Source: Rhizobium lentis | Lineage (GTDB): Bacteria; Pseudomonadota; Alphaproteobacteria; Rhizobiales; Rhizobiaceae | Length of the DNA: 64,000 nt | Reading direction: 5' to 3' | Assembly: GCF_014200175.1 (NCBI RefSeq) | Contig: NZ_JACHBD010000008.1 | Span: 186,001-250,000 of the forward strand | Position numbers and translations under genes: made by a program | Shown here: positions 17,274 through 26,011 of the stretch, in pieces | Layout: each line of letters opens with the position of its first letter | Numbering within the stretch: position 1 is the stretch's first letter | Notes under the pieces: generated by a model | The model's input: the letters and a program-made list of their open reading frames with translations, nothing else | Database searches by the model: none | What the model was told of the DNA's origin: nothing

Positions 17274-18248
17274 TCAGCCGAAGCGCTCCAGCGCCATGGC
17301 GAAGAGATCGGCATCGACATTGCCGCCCGAGGTGACGGCGATGATTGCATCGCTTTCCAGCGCCTCGCCGTGGAAGAGGGCGGCGGCGAGCGCCACGGCG
17401 CCGCCGGGCTCGACGACGATTTTCAGCCGGGTAAACGCGAGCGCCATGGCGCGCAGCGCCTCCTCGTCGGTGACGACGATGCCCGCGCCGGCAAGGCGCT
17501 TGAGGATCGGGAAGGTGATGTTGCCGGGATGCGGCGTCAGGATCGCATCGCAGATCGAGCCTGATATCGACGTGTTGCGTTCGATCCTGCCGGAGGCGAG
17601 CGAGCGGGTGGTATCGTCGAAATCCTTGGGCTCGCAGGGCCGGACGCGGAGGCCGGGGGCGCTGGCTTCGAGGGCAAGGGCGATGCCGGAGGTCAATCCG
17701 CCACCGCCGCAGGGCACGAGGACCTCGGCTGACGTCACGCCCTCTTCTTCGGCTTGTTCGGAGATCTCGAGGCCGGTTGTGCCCTGGCCCGCGATCACCA
17801 GCGGTTCGTCGAAGGGCTTGATCAGCGTCAGGCCGCGCTCGGCCGAAAGCCGGGCGCCGATCTCGTCGCGATCCTCGTTGGCGCGGTCGTAGAGCACGAC
17901 TTCGGCGCCGAAGGCGCGGGTGTTGGCGATCTTCAGCTTCGGTGCGTCACTCGGCATGATGATGACGGCGGGCACCCCGTGCAGCTTGGCGGCCAGCGCC
18001 ACGCCCTGCGCATGATTGCCCGAGGAGAAGGCAATGACGCCGCAGGCGCGTACAGCCGGGTCGAGGCCGGAGACGGCAGACCAGCCGCCGCGAAACTTGA
18101 AGGAGCCGGAATGCTGCAGGCATTCCGCCTTCACGAACAGGCGCCGGCCGGCGATTTCGTTCAGGAAGGGAGAGGAGAGAAGCGGCGTGCGGCGCGCATG
18201 GCCGCGCAAACGGGCGCGGGCGGCGACAATCATTTCAATGCTTGCCAT
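17274..18248 (-). CDS. Threonine/serine dehydratase-like PLP enzyme
   Basis: A 324-residue fold-type II PLP enzyme. Key blocks: TPLLSSPFLNEIAGR, the PLP-lysine motif HSGSFKFRGGWSA, AFSSGNHAQGVALAA, the phosphate-binding loop PCGGGGLTSGIA and a C-terminal TSGGNVD. It lacks the regulatory ACT domains of biosynthetic IlvA, so it is a catabolic-type threonine/serine dehydratase or a related racemase or hydroxyaspartate dehydratase. The start at 18248 has AGGA about 11 bases upstream; an ATG 33 bases further upstream (18281) is the alternative. It is convergent with the LysR gene, with only 4 bases between stops. Confidence 0.85.
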   Translation of the reverse strand: MASIEMIVAARARLRGHARRTPLLSSPFLNEIAGRRLFVKAECLQHSGSFKFRGGWSAVSGLDPAVRACGVIAFSSGNHAQGVALAAKLHGVPAVIIMPSDAPKLKIANTRAFGAEVVLYDRANEDRDEIGARLSAERGLTLIKPFDEPLVIAGQGTTGLEISEQAEEEGVTSAEVLVPCGGGGLTSGIALALEASAPGLRVRPCEPKDFDDTTRSLASGRIERNTSISGSICDAILTPHPGNITFPILKRLAGAGIVVTDEEALRAMALAFTRLKIVVEPGGAVALAAALFHGEALESDAIIAVTSGGNVDADLFAMALERFG

Positions 18249-18371
18249 TCGGGAATCGTCCTGCTTGGAGAGTTCGTACATGCATAGGATGCGGCACGCC
18301 GTTTGTGAACGTCGACTTTGTCACCGTGACATGAATGGATATCCGCCGCAGCCTGAACCGCTTGGCGCCGG

Positions 18372-20108
18372 TCAATAGCCGCCGGCGGAGCCTTCCGCCG
18401 CGCGGGCGTCCATGGCGCCGTTGTAGCGGGCGCCGCCGCCCTTTGCGATCGCGGCAAGGCTTTTGCCGCCGACGAGGATGCCGGCAGCCTGGCCCCAGAC
18501 CGGCGCGTCATTACCGCCGTCAAAGCTATAGCCCATGGCGGCGAGGGCCCTTTCCGTATCCGGTGAAAGTGCATAGGGCTCGAGAAAGACCTTATCAGGC
18601 TGCCATTGGTGATGGAAACGCGGTGCATTGACTGCCTGGCTGATATCCATGCCGAAATCGACGACGTTGAGGAAAGCCTCCAACGTGATGGTGATGATGC
18701 GCGAGCCGCCGGGGCTGCCGATCACCATGAAGGGCTTGCCGTCGCGGGTGATGATCGTCGGACTCATCGAGGAGAGCGGCGTCTTTTTCGGGGCGATGGC
18801 GTTCGCCTCGCCCTGCACTAGACCGTAGAGGTTCGGCACGCCGGGTTTGGAGGTGAAATCGTCCATCTCGTTGTTGAGCAGGACTCCGGTCCCGGGTGCT
18901 ACGACGGCGGCGCCGAAGGAGCCGTTCAGCGTGTAGGTGACGGCGACCGCATTACCATCGTCGTCAATGATCGAATAATGCGTCGTCTCGTTGCTTTCCT
19001 TACCGCCCAGCGGCTTCAGGTTCGCCGACGTGCCCGCCTTGTAGGGGTCGATCTTTGCTGCGATCTCCTTGGCGTAACCCTTGTCGAGCAGCTTTTCGAC
19101 GGGATTCTCGACGAAATCGGGATCGCCGAGCGCCGCGTTACGGTCGACATAGGCGTAGCGCATCGCCTCGACCATGACATGCACAGTTTCGGCCGAGGCG
19201 TAGCCGAGGTAGGAGAGCGGATAACCTTCCAGGACGTTGAGGATTTCGCAGATGATGACGCCGCCGGAGGAGGGCGGCGGCGAGGAGATGATGTCATAGC
19301 CGCGGTAATTGCACTCGATCGGCTTCAATTCGCGCACGGCATATTGCTCGAAATCCTGCTTGGCGAGGATGCCGCCCTTGGCCTGGCTCGCAGTGACGAT
19401 CGCATCGGCGGGTGCGGCCTTGTAGAAGGCGTCGGGGCCTTTTTCGGAGATGGCGGCCAGGATTGCGGCGAGATCCGGCTGCTCAAGTTTTTCGCCCGAT
19501 GCATAGGGCTTGCCATCCGGTTTCAGAAAGATTTTCGCCGCCGTCTCATCCTTGGCGAGGCGTTTGGCGCTGCTGGCGAGGATGGCCGCGTCGCCCTGTT
19601 CCAGAGTGAAGCCTTCTTTGGCGAAGCGAAGGGCCGGCGCGATCAGATCCTGGCGCGAGCGGGTGCCGTATTTCTCGCGTGCGGTTTCAAAACCCATGAC
19701 CGAGCCGGGAACGCCGACGGCGAGATAACCGTCGAGGCTGGCCCGCGGCACGATCTCGCCCTTGGCATCGAGATACATGGTCTTCGTCGCGGCGAGCGGC
19801 GCACGTTCGCGGAAATCGAGGAAGGTCTTGGTGCCGTCCTTCAGGCGGATGGTCATGAAGCCGCCGCCGCCGAGATTGCCGGCGGAGGGATAGACCACCG
19901 CCAGCGCATAACCAACGGCGACGGCCGCATCGACGGCGTTGCCGCCGCTCTTTAGCACCTCGACGCCGACATCGGTCGCCAGATGCTGAGCGGTAACGAC
20001 CATGCCGTGTTCAGCTTCAACAGGTGCGGGCGAGGCCGCGAAAGCCGAGGTCAGGCATAGCCACAATGCCGATATGACCGAGATCGTCCCGATATGCAGG
20101 CGGCCCAT
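18372..20108 (-). CDS. ggt: Gamma-glutamyltransferase
   Basis: A 578-residue periplasmic Ntn hydrolase that removes gamma-glutamyl groups from glutathione. An N-terminal signal peptide ends near TSAFAASPAP. The large subunit contains VGGNAVDAAVAVGYALAVV-type sequence (here SGGNAVDAAVAV) and AGNLGGGGFM. The autocleavage and nucleophile site is ESNETTHYSIIDDDGNAV, where the second Thr (about residue 376) becomes the N-terminus of the small subunit. The oxyanion and substrate loop is LSSMSPTI with GSPGGSRI after it. ATG 20108 has AGGAGGGG upstream. It appears monocistronic. Confidence 0.95.
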   Translation of the reverse strand: MGRLHIGTISVISALWLCLTSAFAASPAPVEAEHGMVVTAQHLATDVGVEVLKSGGNAVDAAVAVGYALAVVYPSAGNLGGGGFMTIRLKDGTKTFLDFRERAPLAATKTMYLDAKGEIVPRASLDGYLAVGVPGSVMGFETAREKYGTRSRQDLIAPALRFAKEGFTLEQGDAAILASSAKRLAKDETAAKIFLKPDGKPYASGEKLEQPDLAAILAAISEKGPDAFYKAAPADAIVTASQAKGGILAKQDFEQYAVRELKPIECNYRGYDIISSPPPSSGGVIICEILNVLEGYPLSYLGYASAETVHVMVEAMRYAYVDRNAALGDPDFVENPVEKLLDKGYAKEIAAKIDPYKAGTSANLKPLGGKESNETTHYSIIDDDGNAVAVTYTLNGSFGAAVVAPGTGVLLNNEMDDFTSKPGVPNLYGLVQGEANAIAPKKTPLSSMSPTIITRDGKPFMVIGSPGGSRIITITLEAFLNVVDFGMDISQAVNAPRFHHQWQPDKVFLEPYALSPDTERALAAMGYSFDGGNDAPVWGQAAGILVGGKSLAAIAKGGGARYNGAMDARAAEGSAGGY

Positions 20109-20183
20109 GAATTCCCCTCCTATGGACAACAACGGAAAAACATATGGGGCTGCGCCCGCTCGAGGCAATGCGGGCGATCGGCT

Positions 20184-21269
20184 TTATGCGAGGCGTTCGA
20201 TCGAGTTTCCTGCTGAAGGGTCATGCCCGCGGGGGGCGCCAGGCTCCAGCGACGGCAGCGATGTCCGATCGGGTGACGCCGCGGCGAGCCGCTCCTCGGT
20301 CCGGCGGGCGATTGCCTGCAGGTCGCGCGGCTTGCCGGCGATCTTTTCCATGGCAGCGATGGCGACATCGGTCGCGAGATAATCCGGCTTGTGGCCGACG
20401 CCGCGGACGGTGATGAGCTCGGAGCCGGCTATGTCGCGGGCAAGGCCGCGTGAATGCAGGTGTTCCCAGACGATCTCGTCGCTGTCGCCTGTTATGATGA
20501 CGGTCGGCGCGGTGATCTGCGAGTAGAGCGGCGCCTGCTCCTTCAGATAGGCTAGCAGCCTTTTGAAATCGGCGGCGTTGTTGCGGAAGGTACTGGGCCG
20601 CAGCACCAGCGATGGGCCGGTCTTTTCGATGTAATCGAGCGGGCGCGGATTGGGGCTGAAGACATTAAGCGTGCCGCGTTCCAGCCGGCTGAGCCCCAAC
20701 GGCACGACGATGGCGTGATTGAACAGCCAGCCGACGACCGGCGTGGTCGCGACGTGATAGTACCAGTCGATACCGCCCGGCCAGGGATGGGTGGCGGGTG
20801 CCAGAAAGAGCAGGCCGGCTGTCTTTTCGGGATGGCGCAGGCCGAAGGTTGCAGTGATCGCGCCGCCGAAAGAATGACCGACGATGATCGCCCTATCGAT
20901 ACCGCGTGCCTCCATCAGCCGGGCGATCGCATCCGCCTGGCCGGAAGGGACCGCATTTTCAGGGCCGCCGCGTTCGGAATAGCCGTGGCCGGGACGGTCG
21001 ACGAAGAGCATTTCCGCCCGGCCTTCGAGTGCAGCGCGGAAGGCGACGACCTGGTCGAGCAGATTGCCGCTGGCGCCGTGAATGAAGACGAGCGCCGGCA
21101 GATCGGCATGTTCCGGACGCCTGATATGGACGGCATTCATGCGGTATCCGCCGACATCCGTCAGCTCACCGATATTTGGATAGGTCTGTTCGAAGCGCCG
21201 CGCCTTGTAGGAGGTGTAACCGATGGCGGCGGCGAGGGGAGCGAGAAGAGTAGAAACTTCTGCAAGCAT
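20184..21269 (-). CDS. Alpha/beta-fold hydrolase
   Basis: A 361-residue serine hydrolase with a possible N-terminal membrane segment (LLAPLAAAIGYTSYKARRF). The oxyanion region is VFIHGASGNLLDQ, the nucleophile elbow is GHSFGGA (Ser about residue 132), the acid is probably Asp in ITGDSDEIV, and the catalytic His is in VRGVGHKPDYLA. The substrate cannot be predicted. The C-terminal tail of about 35 residues is Pro/Ser-rich. It ends about 75 bases upstream of the ggt start on the same strand; cotranscription with ggt is possible. Confidence 0.85.
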   Translation of the reverse strand: MLAEVSTLLAPLAAAIGYTSYKARRFEQTYPNIGELTDVGGYRMNAVHIRRPEHADLPALVFIHGASGNLLDQVVAFRAALEGRAEMLFVDRPGHGYSERGGPENAVPSGQADAIARLMEARGIDRAIIVGHSFGGAITATFGLRHPEKTAGLLFLAPATHPWPGGIDWYYHVATTPVVGWLFNHAIVVPLGLSRLERGTLNVFSPNPRPLDYIEKTGPSLVLRPSTFRNNAADFKRLLAYLKEQAPLYSQITAPTVIITGDSDEIVWEHLHSRGLARDIAGSELITVRGVGHKPDYLATDVAIAAMEKIAGKPRDLQAIARRTEERLAAASPDRTSLPSLEPGAPRGHDPSAGNSIERLA

Positions 21270-21389
21270 GATCTTTACGGGCGATGGTTGCGGCGGTTCT
21301 CGAGAGCGGTGGGCGAAGCGCCGCGTTGCTCCCTCGATAATGCTAAAATTGTGCGGTCCGGCCGGGCTTCAAGATCGGGCGAGCCGACA

Positions 21390-22004
21390 TCACGTGCGGT
21401 TGCCGGCGAGTTTTTCCGACAGCGTATTGACCTGTTCCTGCGCAGTGCGCTCGGCGGGATAGATGTCGAGGAACCGCTCCCAGGCTTTCAACGTCAGCTG
21501 ATCGTTGCCGGAATTGCTGAGGATCGCGGCCATGCCGGAGAGCGCGCCGAAATGGCGCGGCTCGAGATCCAGCACATGTTCGATGTCAGACATCGACTTG
21601 CGGTAATTGCCCATGACGAAATTCAGCGTGGCGCGCCGATTCCAGCTTTCGGCGTAATCGGGCTTAAGCGCTATTGCCTCATCGAGGAAATCGAGCGCGG
21701 CGGGATTGCGCTTTTCCTCAATCGCCTTGTCGGCCCATTGCATCAGCAGATTGACGGTCGCGCTGCCGGAATCATTCCATTCCAGGCGAATTTCGTTGGC
21801 GATACCGCTGGCCTTGTCGGGATCGCGCTCACGCTTCAGCTGGCTGAAGAGCTGATCGAGGCGCTGCTTCGGCGAATTGGCGGCATTGCTTTGCTCGACG
21901 ATGACATCCTTTTCCGCCGCGATGGCCGGAAGCGGAGAGATGGAGAGGACGAGGAAGAGCGGCAGGGCCGCTGGCATCAAAGCAAAAAAGCGCATGGCGG
22001 ACAT
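21390..22004 (-). CDS. Secreted tetratricopeptide-repeat protein
   Basis: A 204-residue protein with a signal peptide (FFALMPAALPLFLVLSISPLPAIAA) and a mature part of TPR units: NPAALDFLDEAIALKPDYAESWNRRA, then GNYRKSMSDIEHVLDLEPRHFGALSG. It is probably a periplasmic protein-interaction adaptor. The start could be the ATG at 22004 or at 21995, both directly before the signal peptide. The next gene downstream is the hydrolase, 120 bases away. Function is unknown. Confidence 0.85.
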   Translation of the reverse strand: MSAMRFFALMPAALPLFLVLSISPLPAIAAEKDVIVEQSNAANSPKQRLDQLFSQLKRERDPDKASGIANEIRLEWNDSGSATVNLLMQWADKAIEEKRNPAALDFLDEAIALKPDYAESWNRRATLNFVMGNYRKSMSDIEHVLDLEPRHFGALSGMAAILSNSGNDQLTLKAWERFLDIYPAERTAQEQVNTLSEKLAGNRT

Positions 22005-22112
22005 ATTAGCCCGCCAACGCCGAAGATCAAACAAATTTGACGTGATCACCGCAGCGACCTACCGGATGTCCGACGGCGCAACTGCGCGGCGCGGCGATCC
22101 GGATGCGCGCAA

Positions 22113-22238
22113 TCAGCCCTGACGAGCCTTGTAGCGCGGGTTCAGCTTGTTGATGATGTAGATGCGGCCCTTGCGGCGAACCAGACGGTTGTCACGGTGG
22201 CGAGCCTTGAGCGACTTGAGCGAATTCTTGATCTTCAT
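22113..22238 (-). CDS. rpmJ: 50S ribosomal protein L36
   Basis: A 41-codon gene encoding a very basic protein: MKIKNSLKSLKARHRDNR, then LVRRKGRIYIINKLNPRYKARQG. This is the longer L36 form (about 41 residues, lacking the four zinc-binding Cys/His of the short form), common in alphaproteobacteria. The start at 22238 follows GCGGATCAGAAAA. It is transcribed alone between the TPR gene and the purK terminator. Confidence 0.93.
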   Translation of the reverse strand: MKIKNSLKSLKARHRDNRLVRRKGRIYIINKLNPRYKARQG

Positions 22239-22295
22239 TTTTCTGATCCGCGATCTCTATGGGGGAATTCACATTCGCCCGTATCTTTAACAATC

Positions 22296-22324
22296 AAAAG
22301 CGCGCCGTCGGGGCGCGCTCTTTA
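22296..22324 (-). terminator. Rho-independent terminator of purEK
   Basis: On the minus strand GAGCGCGCCCCGACGGCGCGCTTTTGATT is a strong stem with a short U tract. It lies about 80 bases past the purK stop and upstream of rpmJ. Confidence 0.75.
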
Positions 22325-22403
22325 GGTGGGGGAGCAGATACCCCGTCACCTTTTCCGTGTCAACCACGTGACGGTGTTTTTCCCCCGGCGAGAGGGTGTT
22401 TTC

Positions 22404-23480
22404 TCACCGGGAAAGCGGGGATTTCGGCGCCAACGTGGTGACATGGCCCATCTTGCGGCCGGGGCGCCACTCCGTCTTGCCGTAGAGATGGACCAGCGTA
22501 TCGGGTCGTCGCAGCCAGTCGGGAACGGCAAGGATATCGTCGCCGATCAGGTTCTGCATGACGCAGTCGGAATGGCGCACGGCATCGCCGAGCGGCAGGC
22601 CGGCGACGGCACGGATGTGCTGCTCGAACTGGCTGACGGTACAGGCTGCCTCCGTCCAGTGTCCGGAATTGTGCACGCGCGGAGCCATCTCGTTGGCGAT
22701 CAGGCTGCCGTCGGCAAGCACGAAGAATTCGATGCCGATGACGCCGACATAGTTCAATGCCGCGAGGATTTTTTCGGCCGAGCGATGTGCGGCTTCGCCC
22801 GTCGTCGCGGAGATCGCGGCGGGAACCGTCGAGGTATGGAGGATGCCGTTGCGGTGTATATTTTCGGCAGGATCGAAGCAGACGACCGCGCCGTCGGCGG
22901 TGCGCGCGGCGATGATCGAAACCTCGCGCTCGAAGGCGACGAAGCTTTCGAGGATCAGCGGCACGGCGCCGAGCGCAGCATAGGCGCCGTCAGGGCTGTC
23001 GGCCGCTGAACGGAAAACCTTCTGTCCCTTGCCGTCATAACCGAGACGGCGGGTCTTCAACACGCCCCGACCGCCGAAATCGTTCAGCGCCCCCTCGAGA
23101 TCGGCCTGGCTGTCGATCGCGTGAAAGCGGGCGGTGGGAATGCCGCAATCGTTGAGGAAGCGCTTCTCGACCAGGCGGTCCTGGGCGGCTTCCAGCGCTC
23201 TTGGCGGCGGATAGACGGCAATACTTGCCGAAAGCGTTTCTGCGGCGGCAACCGGCACGTTCTCGAATTCGTAGGTGACGACATCGCAGGCAGCGGCAAG
23301 TTCGGCCAGCGCCGCCGGATCATCGTAGGCGGCAACGATCTGCCGGTTGGCGAGCTGAGCGGCCGGGCAGTCCGCCTGCGGCTCGAGAATGATCGTGCGG
23401 AAATTCAGTCTGGCAGCGGCGATGGCCAGCATGCGGCCGAGCTGGCCGCCGCCGACAATGCCGATCGTGCTTACAGTCAT
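22404..23480 (-). CDS. purK: 5-(carboxyamino)imidazole ribonucleotide synthase
   Basis: A 358-residue ATP-grasp enzyme of purine biosynthesis that carboxylates AIR with bicarbonate and ATP. The N-terminal GIVGGGQLGRMLAIAA and EPQADCPAAQLA, central VLKTRRLGYDGKGQ (ATP-binding lysine and Gly loop) and IEFFVLADGSLIANEMAPRVHNSGHWT (metal-binding acids, substrate site) are all conserved. ATG 23480 overlaps the purE stop by 4 bases (ATGA). It acts directly before PurE in the pathway. Confidence 0.96.
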   Translation of the reverse strand: MTVSTIGIVGGGQLGRMLAIAAARLNFRTIILEPQADCPAAQLANRQIVAAYDDPAALAELAAACDVVTYEFENVPVAAAETLSASIAVYPPPRALEAAQDRLVEKRFLNDCGIPTARFHAIDSQADLEGALNDFGGRGVLKTRRLGYDGKGQKVFRSAADSPDGAYAALGAVPLILESFVAFEREVSIIAARTADGAVVCFDPAENIHRNGILHTSTVPAAISATTGEAAHRSAEKILAALNYVGVIGIEFFVLADGSLIANEMAPRVHNSGHWTEAACTVSQFEQHIRAVAGLPLGDAVRHSDCVMQNLIGDDILAVPDWLRRPDTLVHLYGKTEWRPGRKMGHVTTLAPKSPLSR

Positions 23481-23971
23481 TGGTCGTCCATCGGGTATTC
23501 GGCGATGCTGGCACTCTGACGTTCGCGCCATTCGTCGAGCCGCTCGGCGATTTCTTCATCGGAAAGGGCAAGCACGGCGGCGGCGAGAAGGGCGGCGTTG
23601 ACGGCGCCCGCCTTACCAATGGCCAGCGTTCCCACCGGAATGCCGGCCGGCATCTGCACGATCGACAATAGGCTATCCTGGCCGGACATGGTTTTCGACT
23701 GGACCGGGACGCCGAAGACCGGCAGCGGCGTCATCGATGCGGTCATGCCCGGCAGATGGGCAGCGCCGCCGGCGCCGGCGATGATGACCTTGAAGCCCTC
23801 GGCGCGCGCGCCCTTGGCGAAATTCGCCATGCGGTCGGGCGTGCGGTGCGCCGAGATGATGCGCGCATCGTAAGGGATTTCCAGGGCTTCCAGCGTATCG
23901 GCCGCGTTTTTCATGGTTTCCCAATCGGATTGGCTGCCCATGATAATGGCGACGGGTGGTCTGTCTGTCAT
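23477..23971 (-). CDS. purE: N5-CAIR mutase
   Basis: This 164-residue class I PurE converts N5-carboxyaminoimidazole ribonucleotide to CAIR. Diagnostic sequence: AIIMGSQSDWETM, ISAHRTPDRMANFA with the catalytic His, AGAGGAAHLPGM and GVPVQSKTMSGQDSLLSIVQMPAGIPVGT. Start 23971 gives the normal length. It is followed by purK with a 4-base overlap, so the pair is translationally coupled. Confidence 0.97.
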   Translation of the reverse strand: MTDRPPVAIIMGSQSDWETMKNAADTLEALEIPYDARIISAHRTPDRMANFAKGARAEGFKVIIAGAGGAAHLPGMTASMTPLPVFGVPVQSKTMSGQDSLLSIVQMPAGIPVGTLAIGKAGAVNAALLAAAVLALSDEEIAERLDEWRERQSASIAEYPMDDQ

Positions 23972-24001
23972 CGTTGCCGCTATTCCTTTCAAGCGATACG
24001 A

Positions 24002-24205
24002 TCAGGCGATGATATCAGGGACGATCTGGTCTTCCAGCTTGGAGAGCTTGTCCTTGATGACGAGCTTCTTCTTTTTCATGCGCTGGATTCGCAGAGCATC
24101 GCATCCGGTCTCGATCATGGCGTTGATCGCGGCGTCGAAATCCTCGTGCTCCTGACGCAGACGCGCCACCATGAGCCTGATTTCCGCCTGTTCCTGATCG
24201 GCCAT
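24002..24205 (-). CDS. DUF465 (YdcH-type) small coiled-coil protein
   Basis: A 67-residue acidic/basic helical protein: ADQEQAEIRLMVARLRQEHE, then DFDAAINAM, RIQRMKKKKLVIKDKLSKLED. The Lys run followed by LKDxLxxLE is the DUF465 hallmark. Function is unknown. ATG 24205 has GGGGA at good spacing; ATG 24211 lies immediately before it but too close to the ribosome-binding site. It is on the purEK strand, 30 bases upstream of purE, and divergent from a second DUF465 gene at 24434. Confidence 0.88.
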   Translation of the reverse strand: MADQEQAEIRLMVARLRQEHEDFDAAINAMIETGCDALRIQRMKKKKLVIKDKLSKLEDQIVPDIIA

Positions 24206-24433
24206 ATGCATTCCCCGTTATCGTCTTCGGATCTTGTCCGATCTGCCGATGATTTCCGCAAGCTCCTATCACCAAATACGGGTAACGGCTAGTTAGTCTT
24301 GATCATGAATTTGCCATCTCATCTTCATCTTTTCGCCTTCGACAAGCCTTCAAAAATATGTCACAGTCCGGCGCGTTGACACCTTGATCCCCGACGATGA
24401 TGGCCGGGGAGGGTAAGAGGAAGGAAGGGTCAA

Positions 24434-24607
24434 ATGACAGTTGAAGCTCATCTTGAATCACTCCAGAAAAAGCATGTTGCTCTCGAGGAGGAGCTGCACG
24501 CGCTTAGAACAGCTCCCTCTATCTCCGATACGGAAATTGCCGAATGCAAGCGCCGCAAGCTGCGCATCAAGGACGAGATTCAGCGTCTCAAGTCATCCGT
24601 CCACTGA
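24434..24607 (+). CDS. Second DUF465 (YdcH-type) micro-protein
   Basis: A 57-residue protein with MTVEAHLESLQKKHVALEEE, then IAECKRRKLRIKDEIQRLK, which is the same two-helix DUF465 pattern as its divergent neighbour at 24002. ATG 24434 follows AGGAAGGGTC. It is short but has a good start, clear family match and normal codon use. Function is unknown; the antiparallel helices suggest a homo- or hetero-oligomer. Confidence 0.85.
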   Translation: MTVEAHLESLQKKHVALEEELHALRTAPSISDTEIAECKRRKLRIKDEIQRLKSSVH

Positions 24608-24805
24608 TCTTCCCAAGGGTCGCCGGCCGATCATCTTGCGTATGAAGAGGTAAATCCATCCATTCCGCCTAAAATTTGCAAGACCCGGTGATTTTACGCC
24701 AGAATTGCGCCAGCCCGATGCTCGCGGCATCGCGGCTGGCGCCTTTGCATCTCCCGCCGCCGATCGCGTTCATAGGATTAGGTTTGGGGTCTTGTCGGAG
24801 GGTGA

Positions 24806-25066
24806 TCAGGCCCAGAACTGATCCAGCCACAGATTGAGCTTGTCGAAGCCGCGGTTGTTGACCGCGTAAATGCGTTTCGTGCCTTCCGACGTCACCGAGA
24901 CGAGGTTGCTGTCGAGCAACGCCTTCAAGTGTTGCGACACGGCCGGCCGGCTGATCGGCAGGCCCTCGGCGAGCTCGTTGACTGTCCGCGGCGCGCGTCG
25001 CAATTCCTCCAGCAGAAACCGCCGGTTCGGATCGGCAATCGCAGAGAAGGGGTCCGTGTTCGACAT
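24806..25066 (-). CDS. ArsR-family winged-helix repressor
   Basis: An 86-residue single-domain regulator: NTDPFSAIADPNRRFLLEEL, RTVNELAEGLPISRPAVSQHLKAL and VTSEGTKRIYAVN. This is the ArsR fold of the SdpR-like, cysteine-free type; no metal-binding ELCVC motif is present, so metal sensing is unlikely. ATG 25066 begins the domain. It lies 72 bases downstream of the TauE-like permease on the same strand, which it may regulate. Confidence 0.88.
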   Translation of the reverse strand: MSNTDPFSAIADPNRRFLLEELRRAPRTVNELAEGLPISRPAVSQHLKALLDSNLVSVTSEGTKRIYAVNNRGFDKLNLWLDQFWA

Positions 25067-25138
25067 GGCGCAAACGCTACGGCAAACCGGCCGCGGCGGC
25101 AAGGAAATTGTGCGTTGCAGCGTGGAACAGCGCCGCCC

Positions 25139-25903
25139 TTACCCGCCGAGGCCCTCGCGCACGATCAGCAAGGCGGCGATCAGAGCCATCGCATACATGA
25201 AGGGATAGAAGATCGCCGGCTTCATGCGGCGCACGCACCAAGCGCCGGCAAGCGTGGCGAGCGGGGCGAAGGGCAACAGCGTTGCCGAGGTCGCCAGGTT
25301 CTGCGTGTCGAGCTGGCCGAGCGCGAAATAGGGGATCAGCTTGACGGCATTGAGGATCGCGAAGAAGCGCACACTGGTGCCGGTATATTCGCGCGGCTGC
25401 AACTTGAGCGGCAGGGCATAGACCTGGAAGGGCGCGCCGCCGGCATGGGCGACGAAGCTGCCATAACCGGAAAACGTCCCCCAGAGGCTGGCGGCGATAG
25501 GCCGCTGGCCGCGCGGCGGGATCACCTTGCCGGTGCCGGGACCGAAATTGTTCCAGAAATAACGCAGGCAGAAGAGGATGGTAACCGCCCCGATGACGAT
25601 GCGCAGCATGTTGCCCGGAACCAGCGCCGACGTCGCCCAGCCGAGGCCTATGCCGAAGATTGCGCCCGGCAGCATGATCTTCAGCGTCGTCCAATCGCCA
25701 TGTTTGCGCCAGATGACGAGCGAAATCATATCCATGAAGATCAGAACCGGCAGCAGGATCGCCGCCGCTTCGACCGGCGAGACGACCAGGGCGAGAAAGG
25801 GCAGGCCGATCAGCGACAAAGCGTCGCCCATGCCGCCTTTCGCGAGGCCGATCAGGAGGACGGCGGGCACGGCGGCGTAGTAGAATGACAAATCCTGCGG
25901 CAT
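25139..25903 (-). CDS. TauE/SafE-family membrane permease
   Basis: A 254-residue inner-membrane protein with about eight hydrophobic helices. It begins MPQDLSFYYAAVPAVLLIGLA and carries the repeated family motif: KGGMGDALSLIGLPFLALV in the first half and FSGYGSFVAHAGGAPFQVYALP in the second. Members export sulfite, sulfoacetate or other organosulfur anions; the substrate here is unknown. ATG 25903 follows GGAGGACG. Upstream frame extension is not coding. Divergent from the ThiE-like gene. Confidence 0.88.
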   Translation of the reverse strand: MPQDLSFYYAAVPAVLLIGLAKGGMGDALSLIGLPFLALVVSPVEAAAILLPVLIFMDMISLVIWRKHGDWTTLKIMLPGAIFGIGLGWATSALVPGNMLRIVIGAVTILFCLRYFWNNFGPGTGKVIPPRGQRPIAASLWGTFSGYGSFVAHAGGAPFQVYALPLKLQPREYTGTSVRFFAILNAVKLIPYFALGQLDTQNLATSATLLPFAPLATLAGAWCVRRMKPAIFYPFMYAMALIAALLIVREGLGG

Positions 25904-26011
25904 GCTTTCGGCGTCCTCCTCTTGCAAGCCTCCTCTATCGGAACTACTCACACAAAACGAGTGCGGATCCGTGCTTTCGAAACGGGAATTCGCTGGAAAC
26001 GGAAAGACCTC

